A stretch of DNA of 64,000 bases from the NCBI GenBank assembly GCA_938007965.1, contig CALLMH010000004.1, positions 107,578 through 171,577 of the forward strand. Reading direction: 5' to 3'. Each line of letters starts with the position of its first letter. Position 1 is the first letter of the stretch. This document shows positions 19,876 through 30,296 of the stretch, piece after piece. A program made the translations under genes and the position numbers. This DNA comes from an uncultured Saprospiraceae bacterium. GTDB lineage: Bacteria; Bacteroidota; Bacteroidia; Chitinophagales; Saprospiraceae. Below the pieces are notes generated by a model that saw only the letters and a program-made list of their open reading frames with translations, made no database searches and was not told where the DNA came from.

Positions 19876-19975
19876 TGGAATATTGGAGGAGTTAGACAAA
19901 TGTGATATATTACTAATTTTAGCTCTATCTTTTTTTATTTGGCAGTATTGTCTAATTATTAAATATCATAGTTAA

Positions 19976-21082
19976 ATGAGTTATTCGCAAACTACAAAGA
20001 AGGCGGTTTTACTACTTGAAGATGGTACATTTTACGAAGGGAAAGCTGCTGGAGCTGATGGTGATGCTACAGGAGAAATTTGTTTTAATACAGGGATGAC
20101 TGGATATCAAGAGGTGTTTACAGATCCTAGCTACTTTGGACAAATCTTACTTACTACTAATGCACATATAGGAAACTATGGTACAGCTAATAGTGATTCA
20201 GAATCTGAAAAAGTACAGATTTCAGGATTGGTTTGTAAGAACTTTACAAACGAGTATTCGAGATTTACTGCTGATTCTGATATTCAGGGATATTTTGAGG
20301 ATCAGAATATAGTTGGAATTTACGATGTGGACACTAGGTCGTTGGTAAGGCACATAAGAAGTAAAGGGGCAATGAATTGCATCATCTCTACTACTGATTT
20401 TGACCTTAAATCTCTGAAGGCTAAGCTCAAGTTAGTGCCTAGTATGGGTGGATTAGAATTAGCTTCTCAGGTGAGTACGAACGCAACCTATGAGTATGGC
20501 GACCAAAATGGTGAGTATAAAGTTGCAGTGTTAGATTTCGGAACAAAGAAGAATATTCTAGATTGTTTTGTAGAGCGAAATTGTAGCCTAAAGGTTTTCC
20601 CAGCAAAGACATCTGTCGAGGAGCTAAAAGCATATAATCCTGATGGGTATTTCCTGTCCAATGGTCCTGGTGATCCAGCGGCTATGAAATATGCTATTGA
20701 AACAGTTAAAGAACTATTGAAGGAAGATAAACCGATGTTTGGTATTTGTCTTGGACATCAAATCTTAGCGTTGGCCAATGATATTCCTACATATAAAATG
20801 CACCATGGTCACAGAGGTATCAATCACCCTGTGAAAAATATGGTCTCTGGTAAATGTGAAATTACGAGCCAGAACCATGGTTTTGGAGTAAGTCCAGAAG
20901 CCGTGAATGATAATTTAGATAAAATAGAAATTACACATCAAAATCTGAATGATGGTACTATCGAAGGAATAAAGGTGAAGGGTAAAGATGCTTTTTCTGT
21001 TCAATATCACCCAGAATCTTCGCCAGGGCCACACGATTCTAGATATTTATTTGATGACTTTATAGAATTACTAAAGAAATAG
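19976..21082 (+). CDS. carA: carbamoyl-phosphate synthase small (glutaminase) subunit
   Basis: A 368-residue CarA that hydrolyses glutamine and feeds ammonia to CarB for pyrimidine and arginine synthesis. The N-terminal domain has GDATGEICFNTGMTGYQEVF. The class I amidotransferase domain has FGICLGHQ with the nucleophile Cys258, and QYHPESSPGP with His345 and Glu347. The length is normal. carB is not in this window. It is a stand-alone gene behind its own promoter-like site. Confidence 0.97.
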   Translation: MSYSQTTKKAVLLLEDGTFYEGKAAGADGDATGEICFNTGMTGYQEVFTDPSYFGQILLTTNAHIGNYGTANSDSESEKVQISGLVCKNFTNEYSRFTADSDIQGYFEDQNIVGIYDVDTRSLVRHIRSKGAMNCIISTTDFDLKSLKAKLKLVPSMGGLELASQVSTNATYEYGDQNGEYKVAVLDFGTKKNILDCFVERNCSLKVFPAKTSVEELKAYNPDGYFLSNGPGDPAAMKYAIETVKELLKEDKPMFGICLGHQILALANDIPTYKMHHGHRGINHPVKNMVSGKCEITSQNHGFGVSPEAVNDNLDKIEITHQNLNDGTIEGIKVKGKDAFSVQYHPESSPGPHDSRYLFDDFIELLKK

Positions 21083-21161
21083 TTAACCATATATGTAGTT
21101 TGTACATGTAGGAGTGTATAAATGGTTAGTTAGCAATTTATTATCAGCCTTAATTTCCTAA

Positions 21162-22463
<1,302 letters not shown>

Positions 22464-22546
22464 AAATAAAGCTATGAGTTGTGAATTCTATCCAATAATA
22501 AAACATTGTATGGGATTTCACATTACTCATTCAAATAAGTAATTCT

Positions 22547-22554
22547 TATATTTG
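22547..22554 (+). promoter_or_regulatory. -7 element before the divIC-like gene
   Basis: TATATTTG matches TAnnTTTG about 60 nt upstream of the start at 22616. No clear -33 element was found. Confidence 0.4.
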
Positions 22555-22615
22555 ACTTTCATTTGGTAATGACGATTGGTCTCAACATTGCCAAAATGCA
22601 GAAAATCATATTGAT

Positions 22616-22945
22616 ATGAGTAAAAAGAGCAAACTACAATCATCCTCCTTTGGAGGTTATTTTACTTTTTCTAAAGCACAATTATTAAACAAGTACGTGA
22701 TCGTAACGGTTGCTTTCTTGTGTTGGATGTTATTTTTTGATAAGAATAGCTTTCCCGCTAACTATAAACTTGGAAAAAGTATCGATAACTTAGAATCAGC
22801 AAAAGCTGAATACGAATCTAAAATCGTAGAAGCTAGAATTGAAAAGAAAGATATCGAACAGAATAAAGAAAAATATGCTAGGGAAAAATATCTCATGCAT
22901 AAGGATAATGAAGATGTAATTGTAATAGAAAAATCTAAAAAATGA
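22616..22945 (+). CDS. septum formation initiator (DivIC/FtsB-like)
   Basis: A 109-residue bitopic membrane protein: a short cytoplasmic N-terminus, one TM helix (about residues 27-43, [14 protein letters not shown]) and a charged coiled coil (about 55-90) ending in [18 protein letters not shown]. This architecture, including the AREKY(L/H)M...E motif, is that of the FtsB/DivIC family acting at the division septum. Its TGA overlaps the ATG of sucD by four bases (ATGA), suggesting coupled translation. Confidence 0.85.
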   Translation: MSKKSKLQSSSFGGYFTFSKAQLLNKYVIVTVAFLCWMLFFDKNSFPANYKLGKSIDNLESAKAEYESKIVEARIEKKDIEQNKEKYAREKYLMHKDNEDVIVIEKSKK

Positions 22946-23817
22946 GTGTACTAGTCAATAAAGACTCGAAGATCATAGTTCAAGGTTTTACTGGTAAGGA
23001 AGGTGGCTTTCATGCTGGTCAGATGATAGATTATGGAACAAATGTAGTAGGTGGTGTTACTCCAGGTAAAGGAGGGCAAGAGCATCTAGGTAAGCCTGTG
23101 TTTAACTCAGTAGATGAAGCTGTGCAAAAGGCTGGGGCCGATACAAGTATTATATTCGTGCCACCAAGATTTGCAGGGGATGCAGTCATGGAGGCAGCAG
23201 AAGCTGGTATTAAAGTTATCATCTGTATTACAGAGGGAATTCCAGTCCAAGATATGGTAAAAGTGAAAGCATACATCGAGAAATTCGACTGTACTCTTAT
23301 CGGACCTAACTGCCCAGGTGTAATCACTCCAGAAGAGGCAAAAGTAGGAATCATGCCTGGTTTCGTTTTCAAAAAAGGAAGAATAGGTATAGTGTCTAAG
23401 TCAGGAACATTGACGTATGAAGCTGCTGATCAAATCGTAAAAGCTGGTCTTGGTATATCAACGGCAATCGGAATCGGAGGTGACCCAATCGTAGGTACTC
23501 CTACTAGAGAAGCTGTGAAATTATTGATGGAAGATCCTGAGACTGATGCTATAGTAATGATCGGTGAGATTGGTGGTAACTATGAAGCACTAGCTGCAGA
23601 GTACATCAGCTCAACAGGGAATAAGAAGCCAGTAGTTGGATTCATCGCAGGTCAGACAGCACCAGCGGGAAGAACTATGGGGCACGCAGGAGCGATTGTA
23701 GGTGGTGAAGATGATACGGCAGAGGCTAAGATGAGAATCATGGGTGAGCACGGTATACATGTTGTACAGTCTCCAGCTGAAATAGGAGAGACTATGCTAA
23801 AAGCACTGGGTAAATAA
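22942..23817 (+). CDS. sucD: succinyl-CoA ligase (ADP-forming) subunit alpha
   Basis: A 291-residue SucD of the TCA cycle. The CoA-binding Rossmann domain ([19 protein letters not shown]) and [20 protein letters not shown] come first. The phosphohistidine loop [13 protein letters not shown] carries His248. sucC is not beside it; separated sucC and sucD are common in Bacteroidota. It is coupled to the DivIC-like gene and followed by a strong terminator. Confidence 0.98.
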   Translation: MSVLVNKDSKIIVQGFTGKEGGFHAGQMIDYGTNVVGGVTPGKGGQEHLGKPVFNSVDEAVQKAGADTSIIFVPPRFAGDAVMEAAEAGIKVIICITEGIPVQDMVKVKAYIEKFDCTLIGPNCPGVITPEEAKVGIMPGFVFKKGRIGIVSKSGTLTYEAADQIVKAGLGISTAIGIGGDPIVGTPTREAVKLLMEDPETDAIVMIGEIGGNYEALAAEYISSTGNKKPVVGFIAGQTAPAGRTMGHAGAIVGGEDDTAEAKMRIMGEHGIHVVQSPAEIGETMLKALGK

Positions 23818-23854
23818 GAAAATATACATAGTTTCATCTAGTGTATTAGAATAT

Positions 23855-23886
23855 AAAAGGCATCTCTTTGACGGAGATGCCTTTTT
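23855..23886 (+). terminator. intrinsic terminator after sucD
   Basis: AAAAGGCATCTC (23855-23866) pairs with GAGATGCCTTTT (23874-23885), a perfect 12-bp stem with a 7-nt loop. With A-runs and T-runs on both sides it can act in both directions between the convergent sucD and carotene hydroxylase genes. Confidence 0.9.
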
Positions 23887-24083
23887 CATTGTCGGTATGA
23901 TTTGGGAGGTGAAAAGGGATATTGGGAGTAAGCGTACATTTTGAACTCGGCTATCAATATACATAGTAGTTATTTAGAAGTAACAAGGTATAAACATCAA
24001 TAAACTAAGGAGTTTCGTAATCTGTGAATTTCCCTAGCAAAAGTTACCTATACTTACCAAAGCTGAGTGCCATAATAGAAATA

Positions 24084-24563
24084 CTATTTCTTCTTCCACT
24101 CGGATCTTTTTTTGAAGTACTTACTATTTACAGCGAGTAGTCCAAACGATGTCGTACCATGTTTCTTTACTACAGAATGATGATCTCCATGTGCTCTAAG
24201 TATGGCACGACTATATTTTGAGTCTAGCTGTCGAAACCACTTAAACCTTTGATGAATGTATACATCGTGGATTAAAAAATAGATAAGGCCGTAAATACTT
24301 ATGCCGATACCAATAAAAAATAAGATTCTTAATTCTGGTACAAAAGAACCTAAGAAATAACACGCCATACTTGGAATCGCAAATACAAGAAAGAAAAGAT
24401 CGTTTTTCTCGAAAAATCCGTCTACCATTTTTGGGTTATGATGATCTTCGTGCCATGACCAAAGCCAACCATGCATGAGATACTTATGACTCAGATATGC
24501 TACGAACTCCATAGCGATAGCTGTTATGATTACAGTGAATGTATATATTAGTGCAGTTGACAT
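24084..24563 (-). CDS. crtZ: beta-carotene hydroxylase (fatty acid hydroxylase superfamily)
   Basis: A 159-residue membrane di-iron enzyme that hydroxylates beta-carotene rings to zeaxanthin. The histidine clusters HKYLMH, HEDHH, HDVYIHQR and HGDHH match the CrtZ pattern, with hydrophobic segments between them. I prefer the ATG at 24563 (MSTALIYTFT); an upstream ATG at 24587 adds eight charged residues. No other carotenoid gene is in the window. It ends convergent to sucD. Confidence 0.88.
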   Translation of the reverse strand: MSTALIYTFTVIITAIAMEFVAYLSHKYLMHGWLWSWHEDHHNPKMVDGFFEKNDLFFLVFAIPSMACYFLGSFVPELRILFFIGIGISIYGLIYFLIHDVYIHQRFKWFRQLDSKYSRAILRAHGDHHSVVKKHGTTSFGLLAVNSKYFKKRSEWKKK

Positions 24564-24662
24564 TATATTCCTCTTTTTGTTGATCAAATTTAAGTCATCA
24601 AACTAACAATATAGGCGGCTTTCAGTTTTATTTTTTCTAAAGAAATTAAGAAAGTGCAATCA

Positions 24663-27600
24663 TTAATCTAGAGAAACCCGATTTTGTTGTTCTGGAAAAT
24701 TATCGGTAAGTCTCATTAGGGGGATTTCCACGAAAAATTCCGTTCCTACACCATCCTCTGTTTCGAAATATATAGTTCCGTTGAAGGATTCGATCATATT
24801 AGCGGATATAGCTAGACCTAGTCCAGTCCCAGAACTTTTGGTTGTAAAGTTAGGTGTGAATACTTTATCTTTCATATGTTCAGGAATTCCAGTTCCATTA
24901 TCTTTTACAGATATTACTGCCATATTACCAATCTTTGAGAGTGACATTTTTATCACACCTTTCTTATCTGTAGGAATGGCTTGGATTGCATTTTTTAGGA
25001 TGTTATTGAGAATTCTAACAAGATGGTTCCGATCAGCGAACACAAATAGATCGTCTATCGGTTCTGTCATTTGGATATCAATATCTTCTCGTTTTCGAAA
25101 TAGATCATGGATTGCTTCTACGATTTCATTTATTATTATTTTTTCATTGCTTGCCTTTGGCATCGTGGCAAAATTCGAAAATTCATTTGCAATCTGATTT
25201 AGATTATTGATCTGTTCTATTAGTGTGGCGGAGACTCTTTCTATCATGCCTGCGGCCGCTTCAGGATTTGATTTCACTGATTTTTCTAGATACTGTATGC
25301 TTAGTTTCATAGGTGTGAGAGGATTTTTGATTTCATGAGCGACTTGCTTAGCCATCTCTCTCCATGCAACGTCCCTCTCAGTACGCGCGAGAATATTTAC
25401 ACTTTCATCTAGCTTTTCAGTTAGTAAGTTATATTCATTGATTAGATTTCCAATTTCATCTTTGGTATCCCAGTCGAGGACTTTGTTCGTTTTTCCGAGT
25501 TTAAATTCTTTGAGCTTTTTTGATAATATGGCAAGTGGTTTTGTGATAGAATTTCCAATAGCGATAGCCAGTGCTCCAGCGATCAAGAAGAGGAAAACGT
25601 ACACATTTAATATAGTACTTAGGAAATCTCTGATACTACGACTGGAGTTATTGATCGGTTTATATGATATGCCTAGGTAGCCATATGGATTTTTTTGACT
25701 TTGACTTTTGTAATATACTGGAAGAAACTCTATAGTATATTTACTTTCTTTAAGTTGGATTCTATTGTTCGGCGTAGCACTACCAGGATTTGAGAATCCA
25801 CGTACGATATCGAACGGCACTCTTGTGATCTGAGGATCTGAAAAACTCGACTCCAATACTTTTCCCTGACTATCAAAAAAGGCTAAGTTCTTATCGTGGA
25901 CATGGGCCATTTCATCTATTTTGGCCTGTACTGTAGAGCTGGCGAGTAGATTATTGTCCACACCTTCTATACTGTTTCTGATGTCATTTCTGATAGATGT
26001 TACATCCTCTTTTTGATGGTTGTTGTTGTAGTTTTCTAGTACCGAATTAAAGTAGAACGCCGTCATAATCCCTATGATAAGAAAGGAGAAGATGATCAGC
26101 ATGATGATAGCCAGTTGTATCTTTGTTCTGAGCGATGATGATCTGTAGAACTGTATATTAAGTTCTGCAGGTAAGAACTTAAATTTGGTGTTGAGTAGTG
26201 ACATCAGAAATAATAATATCCCTGAGATACTTACGATAAATGAAAATAACGATATCGGTTTTATCAGTCCACCAATCTTATCAAAAGCTACGATCTGTAT
26301 ACCATCTACCGGTTTATATACCGCATAAGTCACATCATTTTCAATTTTGGTCTGATCCAAACTACTTAAATACCGGATGTCAAATTGAGTATTATCCACG
26401 AGATTACTTTGGACTACTCCATTATTTTTAAATATGATGTAGTTCGTTTCAGGCGCCACATATTTTCTATCCTTATTTGTATCTATTTTTATGGATAATG
26501 TCAATGGCGCATCGTTGTACTTTGTATTTTCGATCTTATATTGAAGATAGTAGGTATCTTCAAATGGATTAAAATATATGTGTTCTGATTTTCTATCCGC
26601 TTTTGTTATTGCCTGTAAGAAAGTATACGCTTTGCTGAAGTGATTGTTGAACAAGGTCGTCCCCTGTTGATCGATTACCTCTAGTGTAATATTGTAAGAT
26701 TGGATATCTAACCCTGCATTTGTAATTATAGATTTGACAAATGATTCAAAGTCATTTTTATCCAGTCCAGACGGGTAGGGTAGTGAAGCCAGTTGAGGGA
26801 AAATGTCCGAGACTTTGAGTATCGAGTCTATAGAATTAATCTTGGCATTCGTATTCTCATTAGGAAAGGTGTACAGATCCATGATGGTATTGGACTGTAC
26901 TTTTATATTGTCATTGAGTCTATAATAGAAAGTAATACTCGCCAAGAATCCAGAGAAGATTATTAGCCACCATATGGTGTAGATGATATTCTTTTCTGTA
27001 TTTTCAATATATAATTCTAATATGAGAATATAGGACAGTACGAAAGTGTACAGTGTCCATATAGGAATCTGGATATCGAAGGAGTAAGATAGCGGATATG
27101 TCAAGATGATTCCTGCTATGTAGCTTAGATATTTGACTAGATGATTCTGGTCAGTTGATATTTGTTTGAATAGGATAACAGAGCTATAGAAGACTGTAGA
27201 TAGTGCGAGTATAAAACTAATCAGATAGACGATCCCCTGTGTTGTATATTGCAGTATTTCGGTATGTAGACCACTCATTGGTTCCGAATAGAGTAAACCT
27301 TTAGCTATGTAGCATAAGTATATGAATGCACTCGTCACCAAGAATGGGAAGAGTACATTTTTTATTTTGTAATTTAAGTATGTTAAATATTCCGATCGTT
27401 TGATGAGGGAGAATAAGAATGCTACGATAGCTAGACTGATGATAAATGTTTGAAGATTTGGACAAATTCCACATTGAGTATTTTGGATGCTAGCTAAGTA
27501 TGTGTCGTTGAATATTTCAGATATAAAAAAATAGTCGATTACAAGTATACCTATACCGATGCCTATACCCGCTACAATCGGAAGCTGGTCTTCTTCAAAA

Positions 27601-28220
27601 ACTTTTTGATATATGTACCTCAGAAAGAACAGAACAAAAAGAAAGTAGAATAAATATGCGAGTTGATTCAGAATTGAAAACTGTTTTATCCTCGTAGTAC
27701 TTATTGAAAATTTATTCTTTCTGATGTCTAGTATAGAAGCGGATTCGATGGAATTATCTTCTGTGTTATAAGATAGGTGAAGTTTTTCTTTGATGTGCTC
27801 AGCAAATTTACCGCCAGCTCTAAGATCTAGCCCTATTGTAATTTGATGTTTTCGTTTGATATCCTTATATATAATTGCATAATCAGCGGTGCTTTTGTAT
27901 CGTTGTTCCTGTTGAGTAATATAATTGTTCCAGAATATCGTACTATCCCCATACTGAATCAACACATCATATGGCGATGTAGACAGAGCACTGTAGTCTA
28001 TCTCTTTTGGATGGGATTCCTTGACGATAGATGTGATCTTCATAAATTCGTCGTCCAAGTAAGATTGCAACGTATTGTTCTTTGCTTCATTTTGACTTAT
28101 GAAATACTCTGCCGATCCCAGAATTATGGCAATTGAAAAAGCTGCAATCATGAAAATTGCATTGCGTGTAGAAACTACTTTCGAATTTATTTTTGTCAAA
28201 ATTTTCTTATTGTAACTCAA
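24663..28220 (-). CDS. large NtrY-like sensor histidine kinase
   Basis: A 1185-residue membrane histidine kinase. An N-terminal TM (about 19-39) and a short extracytoplasmic loop lead to a block of about eight TM helices (roughly 190-440). A large extracytoplasmic sensor region (about 445-695), two more TMs, a second sensor loop, a final TM (about 867-889) and HAMP follow. The kinase core has the H-box QVAHEIKNPLTPMKLSIQYL (His962), N-box LNNILKNAIQA, and G-boxes KDNGTGIP and SGTGLGLA. The H-box is of the NtrY type. No response regulator gene is adjacent, so its partner is unknown. Confidence 0.9.
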   Translation of the reverse strand: MSYNKKILTKINSKVVSTRNAIFMIAAFSIAIILGSAEYFISQNEAKNNTLQSYLDDEFMKITSIVKESHPKEIDYSALSTSPYDVLIQYGDSTIFWNNYITQQEQRYKSTADYAIIYKDIKRKHQITIGLDLRAGGKFAEHIKEKLHLSYNTEDNSIESASILDIRKNKFSISTTRIKQFSILNQLAYLFYFLFVLFFLRYIYQKVFEEDQLPIVAGIGIGIGILVIDYFFISEIFNDTYLASIQNTQCGICPNLQTFIISLAIVAFLFSLIKRSEYLTYLNYKIKNVLFPFLVTSAFIYLCYIAKGLLYSEPMSGLHTEILQYTTQGIVYLISFILALSTVFYSSVILFKQISTDQNHLVKYLSYIAGIILTYPLSYSFDIQIPIWTLYTFVLSYILILELYIENTEKNIIYTIWWLIIFSGFLASITFYYRLNDNIKVQSNTIMDLYTFPNENTNAKINSIDSILKVSDIFPQLASLPYPSGLDKNDFESFVKSIITNAGLDIQSYNITLEVIDQQGTTLFNNHFSKAYTFLQAITKADRKSEHIYFNPFEDTYYLQYKIENTKYNDAPLTLSIKIDTNKDRKYVAPETNYIIFKNNGVVQSNLVDNTQFDIRYLSSLDQTKIENDVTYAVYKPVDGIQIVAFDKIGGLIKPISLFSFIVSISGILLFLMSLLNTKFKFLPAELNIQFYRSSSLRTKIQLAIIMLIIFSFLIIGIMTAFYFNSVLENYNNNHQKEDVTSIRNDIRNSIEGVDNNLLASSTVQAKIDEMAHVHDKNLAFFDSQGKVLESSFSDPQITRVPFDIVRGFSNPGSATPNNRIQLKESKYTIEFLPVYYKSQSQKNPYGYLGISYKPINNSSRSIRDFLSTILNVYVFLFLIAGALAIAIGNSITKPLAILSKKLKEFKLGKTNKVLDWDTKDEIGNLINEYNLLTEKLDESVNILARTERDVAWREMAKQVAHEIKNPLTPMKLSIQYLEKSVKSNPEAAAGMIERVSATLIEQINNLNQIANEFSNFATMPKASNEKIIINEIVEAIHDLFRKREDIDIQMTEPIDDLFVFADRNHLVRILNNILKNAIQAIPTDKKGVIKMSLSKIGNMAVISVKDNGTGIPEHMKDKVFTPNFTTKSSGTGLGLAISANMIESFNGTIYFETEDGVGTEFFVEIPLMRLTDNFPEQQNRVSLD

Positions 28221-28329
28221 AAATAGCGTTTTACATATTAAATAATAATTTAATGTGTTTTTATTTTTAGATCGAGCTTATATTTTGACATTTAGACACG
28301 AGTAGACGAAGGAGTATAAGTAAAAACGA

Positions 28330-28364
28330 GATGTACGAAGGTGAAACGAACCTTCTCTTACATC
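28330..28364. promoter_or_regulatory. stem-loop in the divergent region
   Basis: GATGT (28330-28334) and GAAGGT (28337-28342) pair with ACCTTC (28350-28355) and ACATC (28360-28364), giving two stacked stems with a small internal loop. It lies between the leftward kinase and the rightward SRPBCC gene, in a 316-bp gap where I see nothing else. It could be a leader RNA structure or a protein-binding site. Confidence 0.3.
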
Positions 28365-28536
28365 GTCCAGGATTAGCTATATGAACTTCGAATGCCAGAA
28401 TCATCCGTATAGTTCCTAAAAGTTCTATCATACAATTTGTATTCGCTATCAGTCTATATTAATCATCGAGGTCTATTATAAAAAACGAACAACAATTACC
28501 ATCGGCATCTGTTCTTTATGAAATCATGCGAGAGAG

Positions 28537-28986
28537 ATGAATTTAATATTAAAAACAGCTGTCAAAGGAAACTACAAAACGGTAATGGAGGCATTCGATC
28601 GGAGGCTTTTCGAAGCACTCAAACCGAGTGTCGGTAAGATGGAGATCGTAGAATTTACAGGTTCCAAAAAAGGAGATAGAGTGCATATGCAGTTTATCAG
28701 TCCTGTGAAAGCCGAATGGATAAGCGATATCGTAGAAGACGAAGTGAATGATACGAGCGCATGGTTTGTAGATGTAGGTGTGAAGTTACCCTGGCCACTA
28801 GCTTCTTGGAGGCACCAGCATATTGTAGAAATGATCGATGAAAACAATTCTATGATCATAGACGATATTACCTATACGGGGACTAATTTTTTATTTACTT
28901 TATTTCTGTACCCAGCTTTGTTTTTTGGTTTTTATCCTCGGAAGAAAATCTATAAGGCGTATTTTTCTAAGCTCTATAATTCATAG
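28537..28986 (+). CDS. SRPBCC-family ligand-binding protein
   Basis: A 149-residue protein resembling the SRPBCC (START/Bet v1-like) fold seen in many Bacteroidota. It begins LILKTAVKGNYKTVMEAFD, has alternating strands, a WRHQHIVEMIDENNSMIIDD segment and a hydrophobic C-terminal helix (FLFTLFLYPALFFGFYPRKK). The ligand is unknown. It stands alone, divergent from the kinase. Confidence 0.7.
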   Translation: MNLILKTAVKGNYKTVMEAFDRRLFEALKPSVGKMEIVEFTGSKKGDRVHMQFISPVKAEWISDIVEDEVNDTSAWFVDVGVKLPWPLASWRHQHIVEMIDENNSMIIDDITYTGTNFLFTLFLYPALFFGFYPRKKIYKAYFSKLYNS

Positions 28987-29224
28987 GTCTTCTTAAAGTT
29001 AATTTACTTTCTATTGGTGGGTTTTTAATAATATAATTCCACGACCCATTCTGAGCAATATCAAAAGAGATAAAGTGATCCAAGAGGTTTGGCGATTAGA
29101 CCAATTGATGTTTGTCAAAGTACGATGACTAATCTACCAATAAAGAGTGCTCCGCTACAAAAATCGAATTACAACTTTTATTCTATTTTTGCTTTTATTG
29201 GCCTCGTTATTAAAAATGAAATAA

Positions 29225-29983
29225 ATGCTCAATCACAAAATATTTGGACAGGGGGATCCCATAATTATTCTTCATGGTCTATTTGGAATGCTAGATAACT
29301 GGCAAACCATAGCTAAGAAGTTGGCAGAGAATTATATGGTTATCCTCATAGATCAGCGAGATCATGGAAAGTCTGCACATACGGATGAGTTCAATTATGA
29401 AGTGCTAGCGGAAGACCTCAGAGTATTTATGGAAGAGAATTGGATGCATGAAGCACACATCATCGGCCACTCTATGGGGGGCAAGACAGCGATGCAGTTT
29501 GCCATCCACAATCCTGATATGGTAGAGAAGTTGATCATAGTCGATATAGGACCTAAAGCTTATAAAGCTGGCCATGATATTATTTTTCAAGCTTTGCAAG
29601 ATGTAAAGATCGATGAAGTCAAGTCGAGAGGGGAGGTGAATGACGTCATAGGAAAGTACATCGACGATGCTGGAATCCGACAGTTCTTAATGAAAAATCT
29701 TCAACGAAGAAAAGAAGGTGGATTTCGATGGAAGATGAACCTAGAACTCTTGTATAGAGAATATCCCAATATCATAGACGCAATCCAATATGATGGCCCA
29801 GTGGATGTAGATACACTCTTTATATATGGAGAGAAGTCGTATTATATAGTGCCTGATGAGATCGATAGTATAAAAGAATTATTTACACATTCTAAGTTTG
29901 CCGCATTGGATGCTGGTCATTGGATTCATGCTGAGAAACCACAGGAGTTATTAGATGTAGTGAATGGATTCCTCAAGGATTAA
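29225..29983 (+). CDS. alpha/beta hydrolase, YbfF-like esterase
   Basis: A 252-residue cytosolic alpha/beta hydrolase. The oxyanion region IIILHGLFGMLDNW, DQRDHGKSAH, the nucleophile elbow GHSMGGK and the late catalytic histidine (DAGHWIHAEKP) are visible. The arrangement matches the YbfF esterase group that cleaves acyl-CoA or short esters. The natural substrate cannot be read from the sequence. Confidence 0.88.
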   Translation: MLNHKIFGQGDPIIILHGLFGMLDNWQTIAKKLAENYMVILIDQRDHGKSAHTDEFNYEVLAEDLRVFMEENWMHEAHIIGHSMGGKTAMQFAIHNPDMVEKLIIVDIGPKAYKAGHDIIFQALQDVKIDEVKSRGEVNDVIGKYIDDAGIRQFLMKNLQRRKEGGFRWKMNLELLYREYPNIIDAIQYDGPVDVDTLFIYGEKSYYIVPDEIDSIKELFTHSKFAALDAGHWIHAEKPQELLDVVNGFLKD

Positions 29984-30296
29984 AAAAAAACACTATATCT
30001 GTAGATTGTAAGATGAAAATAAGATGTTACAGTAGATCAAGTGTAAATCAGAATGTTGTTTTTGTTTCATAATCAAGGTATGTTATATACGCCAACGGAT
30101 AATTGAAATAACTCATTTTGTCTATTTAAACACTATATCGAAACCATTCATATAGCCAGTCAAAACTCCTATTATCACATTAGTAATGTTAATCTTATCT
30201 AATTATGCATCTTATGGGAATCAAAACCATCGTTATGTGTATTATTGCATATGAAATTAGTAGATAATAGCTAATTTGAAATTCAAACATTATAAA
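29984..30296. other. intergenic region before the S41 protease
   Basis: The only feature noticed is a 12-base direct repeat AAACACTATATC at 29988-29999 and 30128-30139. No terminator, promoter match of quality, or RNA gene was seen. Confidence 0.4.

Noticed and set aside
23031..23372. 113-codon antisense ORF within sucD
   Set aside because: Shadow of sucD codons; no start signal or family match.
29089..29298. 69-codon ORF overlapping the alpha/beta hydrolase start
   Set aside because: It overlaps the conserved hydrolase N-terminus in another frame and has no recognisable features.
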